Below are positions 20,169-29,500 of a stretch of DNA of 34,410 bases, in pieces. The position numbers and the translations under genes are program-made. Source of the stretch: Novacetimonas hansenii JCM 7643 (GTDB taxonomy: Bacteria; Pseudomonadota; Alphaproteobacteria; Acetobacterales; Acetobacteraceae); contig NZ_BANE01000085.1 of NCBI RefSeq assembly GCF_000964405.1, forward strand, positions 1-34,410, read 5' to 3'. The stretch's first letter is position 1, and each line of letters begins with the position of its first letter. A model generated the notes under the pieces. The model did no database searches and was not told where the DNA came from. It saw only the letters and a list, made by a program, of their open reading frames with translations.

Positions 20169-21623
20169 TCAGCTTTCGAGCATCCGGCGCAGAAGTTCGA
20201 CATCCTCTGCAAAGGCGGGGTCCTGTTCCATCAGTTCCATCACCCGGCGCACGGCATAGATCACGGTGGTATGATCACGATTGCCGAACTTGCGCCCGAT
20301 TTCGGGCAGGGAACGCGATGTCAGCTGCTTTGACAGGAACATCGCCACCTGCCGGGGACGCGCAACGACGGTCGAACGCCGCGCCGAAGACATGTCCGTC
20401 AGCCGGATATTCCAGTGTTCGGCAACCTTGCGCTGTATTTCCTCGATCGTCACGCGACGGTTATTCGCCTTGAGGATGTCATGCAGCACATCCTGCGTCG
20501 TCTCCAGCGTCACGGGACGACCGAACAGGTTGGCATGCGCAATCAGGCGGTTAAGCGCGCCCTCAAGCTCACGCACGTTGGACGTGATCTTATGCGCAAG
20601 GAATTCCAGCACCTTGGCGGGCACCTCAACACCCGAGGCGGTGGCCTTCGCCTCCAGGATGGAGATACGCAGCTCGAACGTGGTGGCATGGATATCAGCC
20701 ACCATTCCACAGCCAAGACGCGTACGCAGGCGATCCTCCAGCCCCGACAGGTCAGAGGGCGACTTGTCCGCCGACACCACGATCTGCCGCCCGGCATCAA
20801 CCAGCGCGTTGAAGGTGTGGAAAAATTCTTCCTGCGTATTGTCCTTGCCAATCAGGAACTGCAGGTCATCAATCATCAGGACATCGACTGAACGCAACTG
20901 CTCCTTGAATTCCATCGTCGATTGCGAACGGATGGCGGCGATGAAGCGGTACATGAACTTTTCAGCCGACATATACGCGACCGAGACACGCCCCTCCCGC
21001 ACCAGTTCCGACCCGATCGCATGCATCAGGTGCGTCTTGCCCAGCCCGACGCCACCATACAGGAACAGGGGGTTGAAGCCGGGGCTCGACGGGCGTTCGG
21101 CCACGCGACGGGCACAGGCATAGGCAAATTCATTGGGCTTGCCGACCACGAATGTATCGAACGTAAAACGCGGGTCAAGCGGGGCGGCGAGATCGCTGCG
21201 CACCTCGGCAGTGCGGGGCTCCTCCACCACCACGGCATCCATGACGGGCATCGCAGGCGGGGTTGCGGCGGAAGGGGCACCGGATTCCGCGGCGGAGGCA
21301 TCGCCATCCACGGCGGGCGACGGGCCACGGGCGACCTGCAGTTCCACGCGCCGGATGGCCGGGATTTCCGCATGCCACAACGCGCCAAGCCGATCGCCAT
21401 ACTGCCCCCGGACCCAGTCGCGCAGAAAACGCGTGGGCAGGTACAGCGTGATTTCGTCCTCGTCCACGGGCCCGACGCCCATCTGCCTCAGCCAGGTGTT
21501 GTATTCCACCTCCCCGACCTCAGCCTTGAGGCGGGCGCAGATACGCGACCAATGGATGTCGAGAATGCTCTTCTGGGCATTCGCTTCGGCAACCTCGTCA
21601 TATCCTTCCAGTCCGCCCGTCAT
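20169..21623 (-). CDS. dnaA: Chromosomal replication initiator protein DnaA
   Basis: An AAA+ ATPase that opens the replication origin. The 484-residue product has domain I (SRICARLKAEVGEVEYNTWL), a Pro/Ala-rich linker (domain II, about residues 115-150), the AAA+ core with Walker A GGVGLGKTHLMHA and Walker B VLMIDDLQFL, and the C-terminal DNA-binding domain with EIGRKFGNRDHTTVIYAVRR, which reads the DnaA box. The start at 21623 has GGGAG five bases upstream; the frame opens 30 codons earlier, but that part looks like leader. It lies between rpsT and dnaN on the same strand, a common alphaproteobacterial order. Confidence 0.97.
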   Translation of the reverse strand: MTGGLEGYDEVAEANAQKSILDIHWSRICARLKAEVGEVEYNTWLRQMGVGPVDEDEITLYLPTRFLRDWVRGQYGDRLGALWHAEIPAIRRVELQVARGPSPAVDGDASAAESGAPSAATPPAMPVMDAVVVEEPRTAEVRSDLAAPLDPRFTFDTFVVGKPNEFAYACARRVAERPSSPGFNPLFLYGGVGLGKTHLMHAIGSELVREGRVSVAYMSAEKFMYRFIAAIRSQSTMEFKEQLRSVDVLMIDDLQFLIGKDNTQEEFFHTFNALVDAGRQIVVSADKSPSDLSGLEDRLRTRLGCGMVADIHATTFELRISILEAKATASGVEVPAKVLEFLAHKITSNVRELEGALNRLIAHANLFGRPVTLETTQDVLHDILKANNRRVTIEEIQRKVAEHWNIRLTDMSSARRSTVVARPRQVAMFLSKQLTSRSLPEIGRKFGNRDHTTVIYAVRRVMELMEQDPAFAEDVELLRRMLES

Positions 21624-22000
21624 CTTCACTCCCGGCCATTCAGGGACATGACAGTCCGCGCCCGCGAAATGCCTGTTCAACATTAAACACAACACCCCAA
21701 CGCCTGCGGACACGTTCGCGTTTTCCGCGCCATGAATGCACGAAAACCCATGCGCCGATACCTCGACGCCCCAGCAGCATACCGATGAGGATGATCAGAA
21801 GTTAGTGCAGGGAATCGGAGGAAGCAACGGGAATCTGGCCGAAGGACGTTCAAAACCGAATCCGCGACAAAAACAGCAACACAAAAGAAGTAATCCGCAA
21901 ATAAAAAGGACCACATCATGCCGGAATGGCACGATGCAGTCCTGATCATTACACGAAAAATACTTTCTTCGTGCGGGCCGTCATTGATCCATTTAATGGA
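21624..22000 (-). other. dnaA leader / rpsT-dnaA spacer, no gene seen
   Basis: A 377-base spacer, AT-richer than its surroundings around 21870-21960. It must hold the dnaA promoter, but no convincing -35/-10 pair was found. I looked for DnaA boxes (TTATCCACA and close variants) on both strands and saw no cluster, so it is not an evident origin. Small open frames here have no recognisable product. Near its rpsT end, CACGAA and TTCGTG at about 21952-21973 could form a weak hairpin. Confidence 0.5.
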
Positions 22001-22003
22001 TCA
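21985..22003 (-). terminator. Inverted repeat overlapping the rpsT stop codon
   Basis: TGATCCAT (21985-21992) and ATGGATCA (21996-22003) form a perfect 8-bp stem with a 3-base loop, beginning at the rpsT stop codon. No T-run follows directly on the minus strand, so it may stabilise the mRNA end instead of ending transcription. Confidence 0.35.
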
Positions 22004-22270
22004 GGCCGCAGCCAGCGCCTTGATACGCGCGGACAGGCGCGAAATACGACGGGCAACAGTGTTGGCGTGCATGACACCCTTGCCGACTGCGCGCTGCAGT
22101 TCGGGCTGCGCCGCGCGCAGGGCGACGGACGCGTCTTCCTTCTTGCCGGCTTCGATCGCGGTCTCCACCTTCTTGACGAAAGTGCGCACGCGGGAGATGC
22201 GGGCGGTGTTGCGCGCGTTACGGCGCTCGGTCTGACGAATGCGCTTACGCGCTGATGCAGTATTGGCCAT
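22001..22270 (-). CDS. rpsT: 30S ribosomal protein S20
   Basis: A small-subunit primary binding protein for 16S rRNA. The 89-residue basic, wholly helical product opens with [17 protein letters not shown] and continues with [20 protein letters not shown], and an alanine-rich C terminus follows, all standard for S20. The gene lies upstream of dnaA on the same strand with its own likely promoter, as in many alphaproteobacteria. Confidence 0.97.
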   Translation of the reverse strand: MANTASARKRIRQTERRNARNTARISRVRTFVKKVETAIEAGKKEDASVALRAAQPELQRAVGKGVMHANTVARRISRLSARIKALAAA

Positions 22271-22347
22271 CGTTCTCAGTTCAGCAAAAAATCAGGTTAC
22301 GGCGGTCCGCCACCCGATAGTTGCGGACATCCAGATATCAGGATGGC

Positions 22348-22377
22348 GGTCTAGTCCACACCCTCCCCATCCGTCAA
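22348..22377 (-). promoter_or_regulatory. Likely rpsT promoter
   Basis: On the minus strand: TTGACG (22377-22372) and, after 17 or 18 bases, CTAGAC or TAGACC (22354-22348). It lies across the end of mutM and about 80 bases before the S20 start. The -35 box is good, the -10 box only fair. Confidence 0.45.
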
Positions 22378-23240
22378 GACAAGTCTTGCGTCACCGTCGC
22401 GGTTTCCTGCCGCCGGGGGCAGAAAAATGACGATCGCCCAGCCTGTACAATACGTTGCACGCCCGCGCATTGCGGCAGGCCGGGACAGTCGGGACATCCC
22501 TGCCCCTCACGGCCATAGACACGCCACGCATGCTGAAAATATCCCAGTTCCCCATCGGGCTTCACATAATCACGCAGACTCGACCCGCCCGCGGCGATCG
22601 CCTCGGTCAGGACATCGCGGATACTGGCAACCAGGGCCGCGCACTGTGCCTCATCAAGGCTTGCCCCCGCGCGTTCGGGATGCACCCCCGCACGAAACAG
22701 TGCTTCGGACACATAGATATTGCCCAGCCCCGCGACAACACGCTGATCCAGCAGCAACGCCTTGATCGGGCTGCGCCGCCCGCGCGCCGCGCGGGCCAGG
22801 CCCACGGCGTCGAACCCGTTACCCAGCGGTTCAGGCCCCATGCGCGCAAGCAGCGGGTGCGACATGGCCGTCCCGGGCGCCAGCAGGTCCACGATGCCGA
22901 ACCGCCGGGGGTCCACCAACCCGCAGCGCGCGCCCTGCACCGTGACGATAACCAGATGTTCATGCCGCGCGGCGGGCACAGTCGTGTCATGGCCCAGCAC
23001 AACACGCCCTGACATCCCAAGATGCATCAGCAGCACCTGACCATCATCAAGATGGACGAGGATATATTTCCCCCGTCGTTCGAACCGCGCGATCACCCGC
23101 CCGCGCAGCGAGTCGCCCAGTCCGGGCGGAAATGGCCAGCGCAGCCCCTCGCGCAGGGGAGTGGCAGTGGCAATCTGGTGACCTTCGAGATGCAATCGCA
23201 TCCCGCGCATCACAGTTTCTACTTCAGGGAGTTCCGGCAT
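22374..23240 (-). CDS. mutM: Formamidopyrimidine-DNA glycosylase (Fpg/MutM)
   Basis: Base-excision repair enzyme that removes 8-oxoguanine and formamidopyrimidines and nicks the abasic site. The 288-residue product begins with [10 protein letters not shown] (catalytic Pro2 and Glu3). It has the lysine-bearing HLGMSGRV block, the helix-two-turn-helix region [25 protein letters not shown], and the C-terminal zinc-finger region beginning [14 protein letters not shown]. The finger is odd: the usual last ligand pair FCPRCQ reads FCPRRQ, so the fourth Cys is Arg (codon CGG, checked in the DNA), while an extra Cys occurs at GLPQC. Zinc binding may be altered. It diverges from ubiE with only 29 bases between starts. 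Confidence 0.93.
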   Translation of the reverse strand: MPELPEVETVMRGMRLHLEGHQIATATPLREGLRWPFPPGLGDSLRGRVIARFERRGKYILVHLDDGQVLLMHLGMSGRVVLGHDTTVPAARHEHLVIVTVQGARCGLVDPRRFGIVDLLAPGTAMSHPLLARMGPEPLGNGFDAVGLARAARGRRSPIKALLLDQRVVAGLGNIYVSEALFRAGVHPERAGASLDEAQCAALVASIRDVLTEAIAAGGSSLRDYVKPDGELGYFQHAWRVYGREGQGCPDCPGLPQCAGVQRIVQAGRSSFFCPRRQETATVTQDLS

Positions 23241-23269
23241 GACTGATTATAAGGTTATATCTCCCGATC

Positions 23270-24076
23270 ATGAGCGACAATAGCCACCACACCCAATCCG
23301 CCCCATCCCCGTCCGCTGGCGCAGCACCAGGCGGCGCGCCCTCTGGCACGACCGATTTCGGTTTCCGCGACGTCCCGGTCACGGAAAAGAAATCCATGGT
23401 CCGCGAGGTCTTTGACAGTGTCGCGGGCAAATATGACATCATGAATGATGTCATGTCCCTGGGCATCCATCGGGCATGGAAAAAGATTTTCGTCACCGAA
23501 CTTGGCCCACACCCGGACCTGCGCCTGCTCGACCTGGCGGGGGGAACGGGCGACATCTCGTTCGGCTGGCTGCGTGGGGGCGGGGGCCCTGCGATCCTGT
23601 CGGACATCAATGTCAGCATGCTGGCGGTCGGGCGCGACCGCGCCCTGTCGCGCGGCCTCGTCTCCGGCCTGAATTTCGTCGCCGTCGATGCTGAGGCCAT
23701 TCCCATCGCGGACTGTTCCGTCGATCGTGTCTCCATCGCGTTCGGGCTGCGCAACTGCACGGACAAGTTGCAGGTCCTGCGTGAGGCACGGCGCGTGCTG
23801 CGGCCCGGCGGGCGGTTCCTGTGCCTCGAATTCTCACGCGTGCAGGTCGCGGCGCTGGCCCCGGTCTATGACGCATGGTCATTCCAGGTCCTGCCGCGCA
23901 TGGGCGCGGCCATCGCGGGCGACCGCGAAAGTTACCAGTACCTTGCCGAAAGCATCCGCATGTTCCCCGATCAGGAGACACTTGCCGACATGATGCGCGA
24001 GGCCGGGATGGAACGCGTTTCCTACCAGAACCTGTCGGGTGGGATCGCGGCGATCCATTCGGGCTGGCGCATCTGA
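23270..24076 (+). CDS. ubiE: Ubiquinone/menaquinone C-methyltransferase UbiE
   Basis: An S-adenosylmethionine-dependent methyltransferase of the quinone pathway (C-methylation of the demethoxy-benzoquinone intermediate; acetic acid bacteria use ubiquinone). The 268 residues include a variable 45-residue front, then VFDSVAGKYDIMNDVMSLGIHRAWKK, the SAM motif LLDLAGGTGDISF, VSIAFGLRNCTDKLQVLREA, VLRPGGRFLCLEFS and the closing NLSGGIAAIHSGWRI, all typical of UbiE. It is the first gene of an operon; coaBC starts 13 bases after its stop. The exact start is uncertain because no good ribosome binding site is visible. The mutM-ubiE divergence is common in alphaproteobacteria. Confidence 0.93.
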   Translation: MSDNSHHTQSAPSPSAGAAPGGAPSGTTDFGFRDVPVTEKKSMVREVFDSVAGKYDIMNDVMSLGIHRAWKKIFVTELGPHPDLRLLDLAGGTGDISFGWLRGGGGPAILSDINVSMLAVGRDRALSRGLVSGLNFVAVDAEAIPIADCSVDRVSIAFGLRNCTDKLQVLREARRVLRPGGRFLCLEFSRVQVAALAPVYDAWSFQVLPRMGAAIAGDRESYQYLAESIRMFPDQETLADMMREAGMERVSYQNLSGGIAAIHSGWRI

Positions 24077-24089
24077 AGGGGACGGCCCG

Positions 24090-25391
24090 ATGAAAGACGC
24101 GCGCCCGTCCGTCCTGCTGATTGTGTGCGGCGGGATCGCCGCGTTCAAGGCGCTGGAACTGGTCCGCCGCCTGACGGAACGGGGCGTGCGGGTGCGTACC
24201 ATCCTGACACGTGCGGGCGCACGTTTCGTCACCCCCCTCAGCCTGCAGGCCCTGACGGGGGAGCGCGTGTCCGAAGAGCTGTTTTCCCTGACGGACGAAC
24301 ACGAAATGGGGCATATCGCCCTGTCACGGGGCAGCGACCTGATTGTCGTATGCCCTGCCACGGCCGACATGCTGGCGCGCATGGCCGCCGGCCTTGCCGA
24401 TGACCTGGCTGGCGCGGTGCTGTTGGCGACAGACACACCCGTCATGGCCGTGCCCGCGATGAATGTCCGCATGTGGCTGCACCCCGCCACCCGCGCGAAT
24501 GTCGCGACACTGGCCGCACGCGGCGTCACATTCGTCGGCCCGGAAGATGGCGTGATGGCCTGTAACGAAACCGGACCGGGCCGGATGAGCGAACCGGCCA
24601 TGATCGCCGACGCCATCATGGATGCCCTGCGCCCCGTCCAGCCCCCCGTCCACTTCCCCGTCCCGCGCCCTGCCCTGCGGCCGCTGCATGGCCTGCGCGC
24701 GCTGGTCACGGCAGGCCCGACCCACGAACCGATCGACCCGGTGCGCTACCTCGCCAACCGTTCATCCGGGCGGCAGGGATATGCGATTGCCGACGCACTG
24801 GCGCAGGCGGGGGCGGCGGTCACGCTGATCAGCGGGCCGACCATCCTGCCGCCCCCGCCGGGTGTTACGCTGCACCGGGTGGAAACGGCGGTGCAGATGC
24901 TGGCCGCCTGCGATGCCGCCATGCCGTGCGATATCGCTGTCTGCACCGCCGCCGTGGCCGACTGGCGCATCGCCACCCCTGTCACCAGCAAGATCAAAAA
25001 AACCCCTGGCGCGCCGCCGCCCTCGCTGGCACTGGTACCCAATCCCGATATCCTGGCCCACCTGTCGCGCCCCGGCCCGGCGCGTCCGCGCCTGGTGGTG
25101 GGCTTCGCCGCGGAAACCGACGACGTGCGCGACAATGCCGTAGCCAAGCGCAAGCGTAAGGGATGTGACTGGATCATTGCCAATGATGTCCGCGCGCAAA
25201 CCGGCATCATGGGGGGTAATGAAAACGAGGTGACGTTGATCACCGCCACAGGTTCTGAATACTGGCCCCGGATGTCCAAGGACGCGGTGGCGTGCGGTCT
25301 TGTGCGCAGGATCACGGCGGCATTCGACATCGCACCCGACAGTCCCGGCACCGATACACCCGACCTTCCCCCTGATGGAGTCCCTGCATGA
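24090..25391 (+). CDS. coaBC: Bifunctional phosphopantothenoylcysteine decarboxylase / phosphopantothenate-cysteine ligase
   Basis: Performs two consecutive steps of coenzyme A synthesis. The N-terminal flavoprotein decarboxylase (CoaC, about residues 1-185) has [16 protein letters not shown], the active-site His in [28 protein letters not shown] and the clamp [10 protein letters not shown]. The C-terminal ligase (CoaB) has [23 protein letters not shown], an AVADWR segment, the nucleotide-contact SKIKK and the closing region with [17 protein letters not shown]. The start at 24090 follows AAGGGGA. An earlier frame start lies inside ubiE. The stop overlaps the dut start (ATGA). Length 433 residues, slightly longer than the usual ~400. 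Confidence 0.95.
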   Translation: MKDARPSVLLIVCGGIAAFKALELVRRLTERGVRVRTILTRAGARFVTPLSLQALTGERVSEELFSLTDEHEMGHIALSRGSDLIVVCPATADMLARMAAGLADDLAGAVLLATDTPVMAVPAMNVRMWLHPATRANVATLAARGVTFVGPEDGVMACNETGPGRMSEPAMIADAIMDALRPVQPPVHFPVPRPALRPLHGLRALVTAGPTHEPIDPVRYLANRSSGRQGYAIADALAQAGAAVTLISGPTILPPPPGVTLHRVETAVQMLAACDAAMPCDIAVCTAAVADWRIATPVTSKIKKTPGAPPPSLALVPNPDILAHLSRPGPARPRLVVGFAAETDDVRDNAVAKRKRKGCDWIIANDVRAQTGIMGGNENEVTLITATGSEYWPRMSKDAVACGLVRRITAAFDIAPDSPGTDTPDLPPDGVPA

Positions 25392-25885
25392 CCCCCCCCA
25401 CCCTGCCCGTTCGTATCCGCCGCCTTGCGCATGCCGTGGGGCTGCCTCTGCCTGCCTATGCGACACAGGGGGCGGCGGGGATGGACCTCGTGGCGGCCGT
25501 CAGCGCCCCCGTGACGATCTGGGCCGGGGGACGCGCCCTGGTGCCCACGGGCCTGTGCATTGCGCTGCCGGCGGGATACGAACTCCAGATCCGCCCGCGT
25601 TCGGGGCTTGCGCTTAAACACGGCATCACATTGCCCAATTCCCCCGGCACGATTGACGAGGATTATCGTGGCGAGATCGGCATCATCATGCTCAATACCG
25701 GCGAAGAACCTTTTGTGGTCGAACGTGGCATGCGCATCGCACAGGCCGTGCTGGCCCCGGTCGTGCGCGGCATGTGGGAAGAGTGCGAGACACTGGACGA
25801 TACCGCGCGCGGTGCGGGTGGCTTTGGCAGCACGGGTACGGACACGGGCGTGACGGCGGGCGCGATACCGGGGACGACAGGGTGA
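25388..25885 (+). CDS. dut: Deoxyuridine 5'-triphosphate nucleotidohydrolase (dUTPase)
   Basis: Hydrolyses dUTP to dUMP, keeping uracil out of DNA and feeding thymidylate synthesis. The five trimeric-dUTPase motifs are present in order: [41 protein letters not shown] (with the catalytic Asp), [13 protein letters not shown] and the C-terminal GAGGFGSTG lid. The 165 residues include a short glycine/threonine-rich tail after motif V. The start overlaps coaBC and the stop overlaps the next gene (GTGA), so three genes are translationally chained. The coaBC-dut pairing is widespread in proteobacteria. Confidence 0.96.
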   Translation: MTPPTLPVRIRRLAHAVGLPLPAYATQGAAGMDLVAAVSAPVTIWAGGRALVPTGLCIALPAGYELQIRPRSGLALKHGITLPNSPGTIDEDYRGEIGIIMLNTGEEPFVVERGMRIAQAVLAPVVRGMWEECETLDDTARGAGGFGSTGTDTGVTAGAIPGTTG

Positions 25886-27603
25886 ACGAACCGTCCCTTC
25901 CCACCCACGGCCTGAGGGTCCGGCCCAACCTGTTCGACCTGGTCGGGCTTGTTATCCTGATGGGTTTCGCCGTGGCGCTGGCCACGGTGGGGCGGCACAT
26001 GCTGGTGCCGCTGTCGCCCGCCACGGCGCAGGCCATCCACCTCGATCCGTCATGGCTGCCGGGCTATGCCCTGCGCACGACATTTCGGATGTTCGCCGCC
26101 CTGCTGGCGTCGGTGGTCTTTACCTTTACCTATGCCGTATGGGCGGCGAAAAGCCGTCGCGCGGGACAGATCCTTGTCCCGGTGCTCGATATCCTGCAAT
26201 CCGTGCCGATCCTTGGATTCCTGACCTTTACCGTGGTCTTTTTCCTTGGGCTTTTTCCCGGCCGGATGATGGGGGCCGAACTGGCCGCGATCTTTACGAT
26301 CTTCACCAGCCAGGCATGGAACATGGCCTTCAGCATGTACCAGTCGCTGCGCACCGTGCCCGCCGACCTTGAAGAAGCCGCCCGCTGCTTCGGGTTGACG
26401 GCGTGGCAGCGCTTCTGGCGGCTGGAGGTTCCGTTCGCCATTCCCTCGCTGGTGTGGAACGCCATGATTTCCATGTCCGGCGGGTGGTTCATGGTCGTCT
26501 ATTCCGAGACAATCACCGTGGGCAATACCGACATTGCCCTGCCAGGCATCGGATCGTATGTCGGCACCGCCATCGCGCATCGCGACCTGCTGGCGATCCT
26601 GTATGCCATCGTGACCATGCTGGCGGTCATCCTTGCCTATGACCAGTTGCTTTTCCGCCCACTTGTCGCGTGGTCAGCACGCTTCAGCATCGAGGACACG
26701 CAGGGCGAGGCCGCACCCGACCCGTGGGTGCTGGCGCTGCTGCGCCGGACGTCCCTGCTGCGCCGCGCCAGCGACGCGCTGGGACGGGCGCTGACCTTCA
26801 TCGGCTGGTTACGCATCGGGCGCGCGCCCTCCGACGTTACGCCATCACATATGTCGGGCCGTATGCTCGATATCGCATGGTGGGCGTGCCTTGGCGGCTG
26901 CACCCTTGTCCTTGGGGGAAAAGTACTGACCTATGCCGCCGGGCATTTCACCGCATCACAGGTGTTCCAGGTCATGGGGCTGGGTGGCCTTACGTTGCTG
27001 CGTGTGCTGGTGACGCTGCTGGTGGCGTCGCTAATATGGGTGCCGGTGGGCATCTGGCTGGGCCTTGACGCCCGCCGGGCGCGCCGGGCGCAGTTCGTGG
27101 CGCAGTTCATGGCCGCCTTTCCCGCCAACCTGTTCTTTCCGCTGTTTGTGCTGTTCATCGTGCGCTTCCACCTCAACAGCAATATCTGGCTGACACCGCT
27201 GATGCTGCTGGGCACGCAGTGGTACATCCTGTTCAACATCGTGGCCGGGGCATCGTCCTATCCCACAGACCTGCTGGAGGCCGCGCGCAATTTCCAGGTG
27301 CGCGGCACGTTATGGTGGATGCGCGTCATGTTGCCCGGTATCGTGCCGTTTTTCATCACCGGGGCGATCACCGCATCGGGCGGGGCATGGAATGCCGCCA
27401 TCGCCACGGAAATGGCAAGCTGGGGCTCCACCACTTTGCGCGCGCAGGGCCTTGGCGCCTATATCGCGCAGGCGACGATCGACGGCGCGACCGACCGCGT
27501 GGGATTGGGAATGGTGGTCATGTCCCTGTTCGTCCTGCTGTTCAACCGTGCGGTGTGGCGTCCGCTGGCCAATTACGCCGCACGCCACTTCACCTTCAAC
27601 TGA
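25882..27603 (+). CDS. ABC transporter permease, two fused permease domains
   Basis: A 573-residue inner-membrane protein made of two copies of the binding-protein-dependent permease domain (PF00528 type), so one chain can form the whole membrane channel. Each half has about six hydrophobic segments and a cytoplasmic EAA coupling loop: [21 protein letters not shown] in the first half (around residue 165) and [21 protein letters not shown] in the second (around residue 465). The start is taken as GTG at 25882, overlapping the dut stop as GTGA; an upstream ATG would lie inside dut. The cognate ATPase follows nine bases after its stop. Relatives belong to the nitrate/sulfonate/bicarbonate-type group, but no substrate-binding protein is encoded nearby, so the substrate and even the direction of transport are unknown. 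Confidence 0.9.
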   Translation: MNEPSLPTHGLRVRPNLFDLVGLVILMGFAVALATVGRHMLVPLSPATAQAIHLDPSWLPGYALRTTFRMFAALLASVVFTFTYAVWAAKSRRAGQILVPVLDILQSVPILGFLTFTVVFFLGLFPGRMMGAELAAIFTIFTSQAWNMAFSMYQSLRTVPADLEEAARCFGLTAWQRFWRLEVPFAIPSLVWNAMISMSGGWFMVVYSETITVGNTDIALPGIGSYVGTAIAHRDLLAILYAIVTMLAVILAYDQLLFRPLVAWSARFSIEDTQGEAAPDPWVLALLRRTSLLRRASDALGRALTFIGWLRIGRAPSDVTPSHMSGRMLDIAWWACLGGCTLVLGGKVLTYAAGHFTASQVFQVMGLGGLTLLRVLVTLLVASLIWVPVGIWLGLDARRARRAQFVAQFMAAFPANLFFPLFVLFIVRFHLNSNIWLTPLMLLGTQWYILFNIVAGASSYPTDLLEAARNFQVRGTLWWMRVMLPGIVPFFITGAITASGGAWNAAIATEMASWGSTTLRAQGLGAYIAQATIDGATDRVGLGMVVMSLFVLLFNRAVWRPLANYAARHFTFN

Positions 27604-27612
27604 AAGCACCAG

Positions 27613-28980
27613 ATGCCTTCCGCACCACCCTCCCCGCATGTCCCTCCCGAAAGTGAGACCCTGGTCCGGGTCGTTGACTGCAAGCAGGCCTATCACAAGG
27701 AAAGCGCCACCGACCTGGTCGTGCTGGACAATGTGAACCTGACCCTGCATTCGGGGGAGATCGTGGGGCTGCTGGGTCGTTCGGGATCAGGCAAATCGAC
27801 ACTTTTACGCATTATCGCCGGATTGCTGACACCGACATCGGGCGAGGTGGTCTGGAAAGGCAAAAAGCTAACCGGCCCCGCCGCCGGCATCGCCATGGTG
27901 TTTCAGTCATTCGCACTGTTCCCATGGCTGACGGTACAGAAGAATGTCGAACTGGGGCTGGAGGCAAAGGGCGTTCCCGCAGCCGAACGCGCCGACCTGG
28001 CCGAACGTGCGATCGACCTGATCGGTCTGGGCGGTTACGAAAATGCGTATCCCAAGGAACTGTCTGGCGGCATGCGCCAGCGCGTGGGATTGGCACGTGC
28101 GCTGGTGGTGCATCCCGACCTGCTGCTGATGGATGAGGCCTTTTCCGCGCTTGACGTGCTGACTGCGGAAAACCTGCGCACCGACCTTGTGGAGCTATGG
28201 TCCGAACACAAGCTGCCGATCAAGTCGATCCTGCTGGTGACACACAATATCGAAGAAGCGGTCCTGATGTGCGACCGCATCCTGATCTTCTCCTCCAACC
28301 CCGGGCGGGTGGCGCATGAACTCAGCGTCCCGTTCGATCACCCCCGCAATCGCGAAGATGCGGCCTTCCGGCAGTTCGTGGACCGGATCTATGCCCTGAT
28401 GACCCGCCGTGCGCCAGTCGTTTCCGAAGCAGATCTGACCGAAGCAGGAATGGCCAATACCCCCCCGCCGATCGAAGCCATCGCCCTGCCCCGCCTTGCG
28501 ATCAACACCATGGTCGGCATGATGGAAACGCTGGCGGCGGACCCGCTCGACGGGCGTGCCGACCTGCCGCTGCTTGCCAGCCGGCTGCAACTGGAACTCG
28601 ACGACCTGTTCCCGCTTGGCGAGTCACTCCAGCTTCTGGGCTTTGCCGAACTGGAGGATGGGGACATCCTGTTAACGCCACAGGGCATGCGCTTTGTCCA
28701 GAGCGAGCATGACGAGCGCAAGCAGATCCTGTCACACAGCCTGCTGCGTAACATTCCGATGGTGCGTTCCATCCGATCGGTCCTGGATGAACGCCCCAAC
28801 CACCGCGCCAGCGCCGAACGTTTCCGCGATGAGCTGGAAGACGGCATGTCCCCCGATTATGCCAAGCAGACGCTACAGACCCTGATCGGGTGGGCACGAT
28901 ACGCCGAACTGTTCGATTTTGATGAGGAAGCGGACCAGCTTTTCCTTGACGACCGCGACCGTGGCAATGGCGCGGCCTGA
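27613..28980 (+). CDS. ABC transporter ATP-binding protein with C-terminal AAA-associated domain
   Basis: The 455-residue motor subunit for the fused permease. All ATPase motifs are present: Walker A GRSGSGKST (residues 55-63), Q-loop FQSFALFPWL, signature LSGGMRQR, Walker B LLLMDEAFSALD and the switch His in VTHNIEEAV. The first ~255 residues resemble nitrate/sulfonate/taurine-type ATPases. The last ~165 residues look like the AAA-associated C-terminal domain (PF09821), which is typical of ATPases partnered with long fused permeases; it is helical with winged-helix-like stretches and may regulate the pump. It is the last gene of the ubiE-coaBC-dut-ABC run. The imported or exported compound cannot be told from sequence. 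Confidence 0.92.
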   Translation: MPSAPPSPHVPPESETLVRVVDCKQAYHKESATDLVVLDNVNLTLHSGEIVGLLGRSGSGKSTLLRIIAGLLTPTSGEVVWKGKKLTGPAAGIAMVFQSFALFPWLTVQKNVELGLEAKGVPAAERADLAERAIDLIGLGGYENAYPKELSGGMRQRVGLARALVVHPDLLLMDEAFSALDVLTAENLRTDLVELWSEHKLPIKSILLVTHNIEEAVLMCDRILIFSSNPGRVAHELSVPFDHPRNREDAAFRQFVDRIYALMTRRAPVVSEADLTEAGMANTPPPIEAIALPRLAINTMVGMMETLAADPLDGRADLPLLASRLQLELDDLFPLGESLQLLGFAELEDGDILLTPQGMRFVQSEHDERKQILSHSLLRNIPMVRSIRSVLDERPNHRASAERFRDELEDGMSPDYAKQTLQTLIGWARYAELFDFDEEADQLFLDDRDRGNGAA

Positions 28981-29340
28981 GCAGGGAGCCTGCCTTAAAA
29001 ACCCTCAAGAAACTGCGGCTTTACAGAAAGCTATTTGGCAATAATAACGGACAGGAATCCATAAAGTTTGTGATGCCAGATTTTCCCAGAAAGGCAGTTT
29101 CCTTCAAGGCTTTTATGATTCAAGCGGGTTTCTGGTCCCGTTTTTCCAAGTAGCAAAAAAAACAAATCCAGGAATATTTTCTGCTGCGCAGACCTGTCAC
29201 AGGCAAGCAGATTCAGGCATCCCTTGTGTAACAAGGAAAGCAGGGTATCGACACATTTGGGAATTGGGAAAAGGATCAGCCCCGCTGTCACGGGGTCATG
29301 TCCTCATCTTGATATTTTCACGATAACCATATGCTTTTCA
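28981..29340. other. Gene-free stretch at the left edge of the island
   Basis: No supported gene. Directly after the ATPase stop a small GCAGG/CCTGC hairpin (28981-28993) could form, but no T-run follows. The stretch is clearly poorer in GC than the operon before it. The section around 29060-29105 faintly recalls the double-hairpin element (AAAGTTTGTGATGCC, then TTTTCCCAGAAAGGC), but is too worn to claim. A minus-strand open frame of 86 codons at 29031-29291 has no recognisable domain and is not called. Confidence 0.45.
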
Positions 29341-29445
29341 GGGCACATGGAGGTCCTGTGGGACGCCGCCGGATCCGTCCTGGATGCTTTTACTCCTGAT
29401 GAATGCGCCAACTTCTTTACAGCCGCTGGATATGAGCCGGAATAA
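29341..29445 (+). pseudogene. C-terminal remnant of an IS630-type transposase
   Basis: The frame ending at 29445 reads GHMEVLWDAAGSVLDAFTP and then DECANFFTAAGYEPE before its stop. This closely resembles the closing helix of IS630-family DDE transposases, which typically end in a F(T/S)P-x-E-C-x-N-(Y/F)F-x-x-(A/C)GY pattern. Only about 34 codons match; the catalytic part is absent, and the sequence upstream in the frame looks unrelated. CTAG, the kind of target that IS630 elements use, occurs just after it (about 29457-29460). The assignment rests on motif memory, not on a search. Confidence 0.55.
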
Positions 29446-29500
29446 AGTGGACATGCTCTAGTTCAGCTAGCAAGCCGCTGTTTCATCGGTTTTTGCAAGA

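Noticed and set aside
21624-22000. Possible oriC upstream of dnaA
   Set aside because: No cluster of DnaA boxes, and the AT-rich part is short.
28981-28993. GCAGG/CCTGC hairpin as terminator of the ABC operon
   Set aside because: The stem is only five base pairs and is not followed by a T-run, so it is below what I can support.
29031-29291. An 86-codon minus-strand open frame in the island edge
   Set aside because: No recognisable domain, no ribosome binding site, and composition like non-coding AT-richer DNA.
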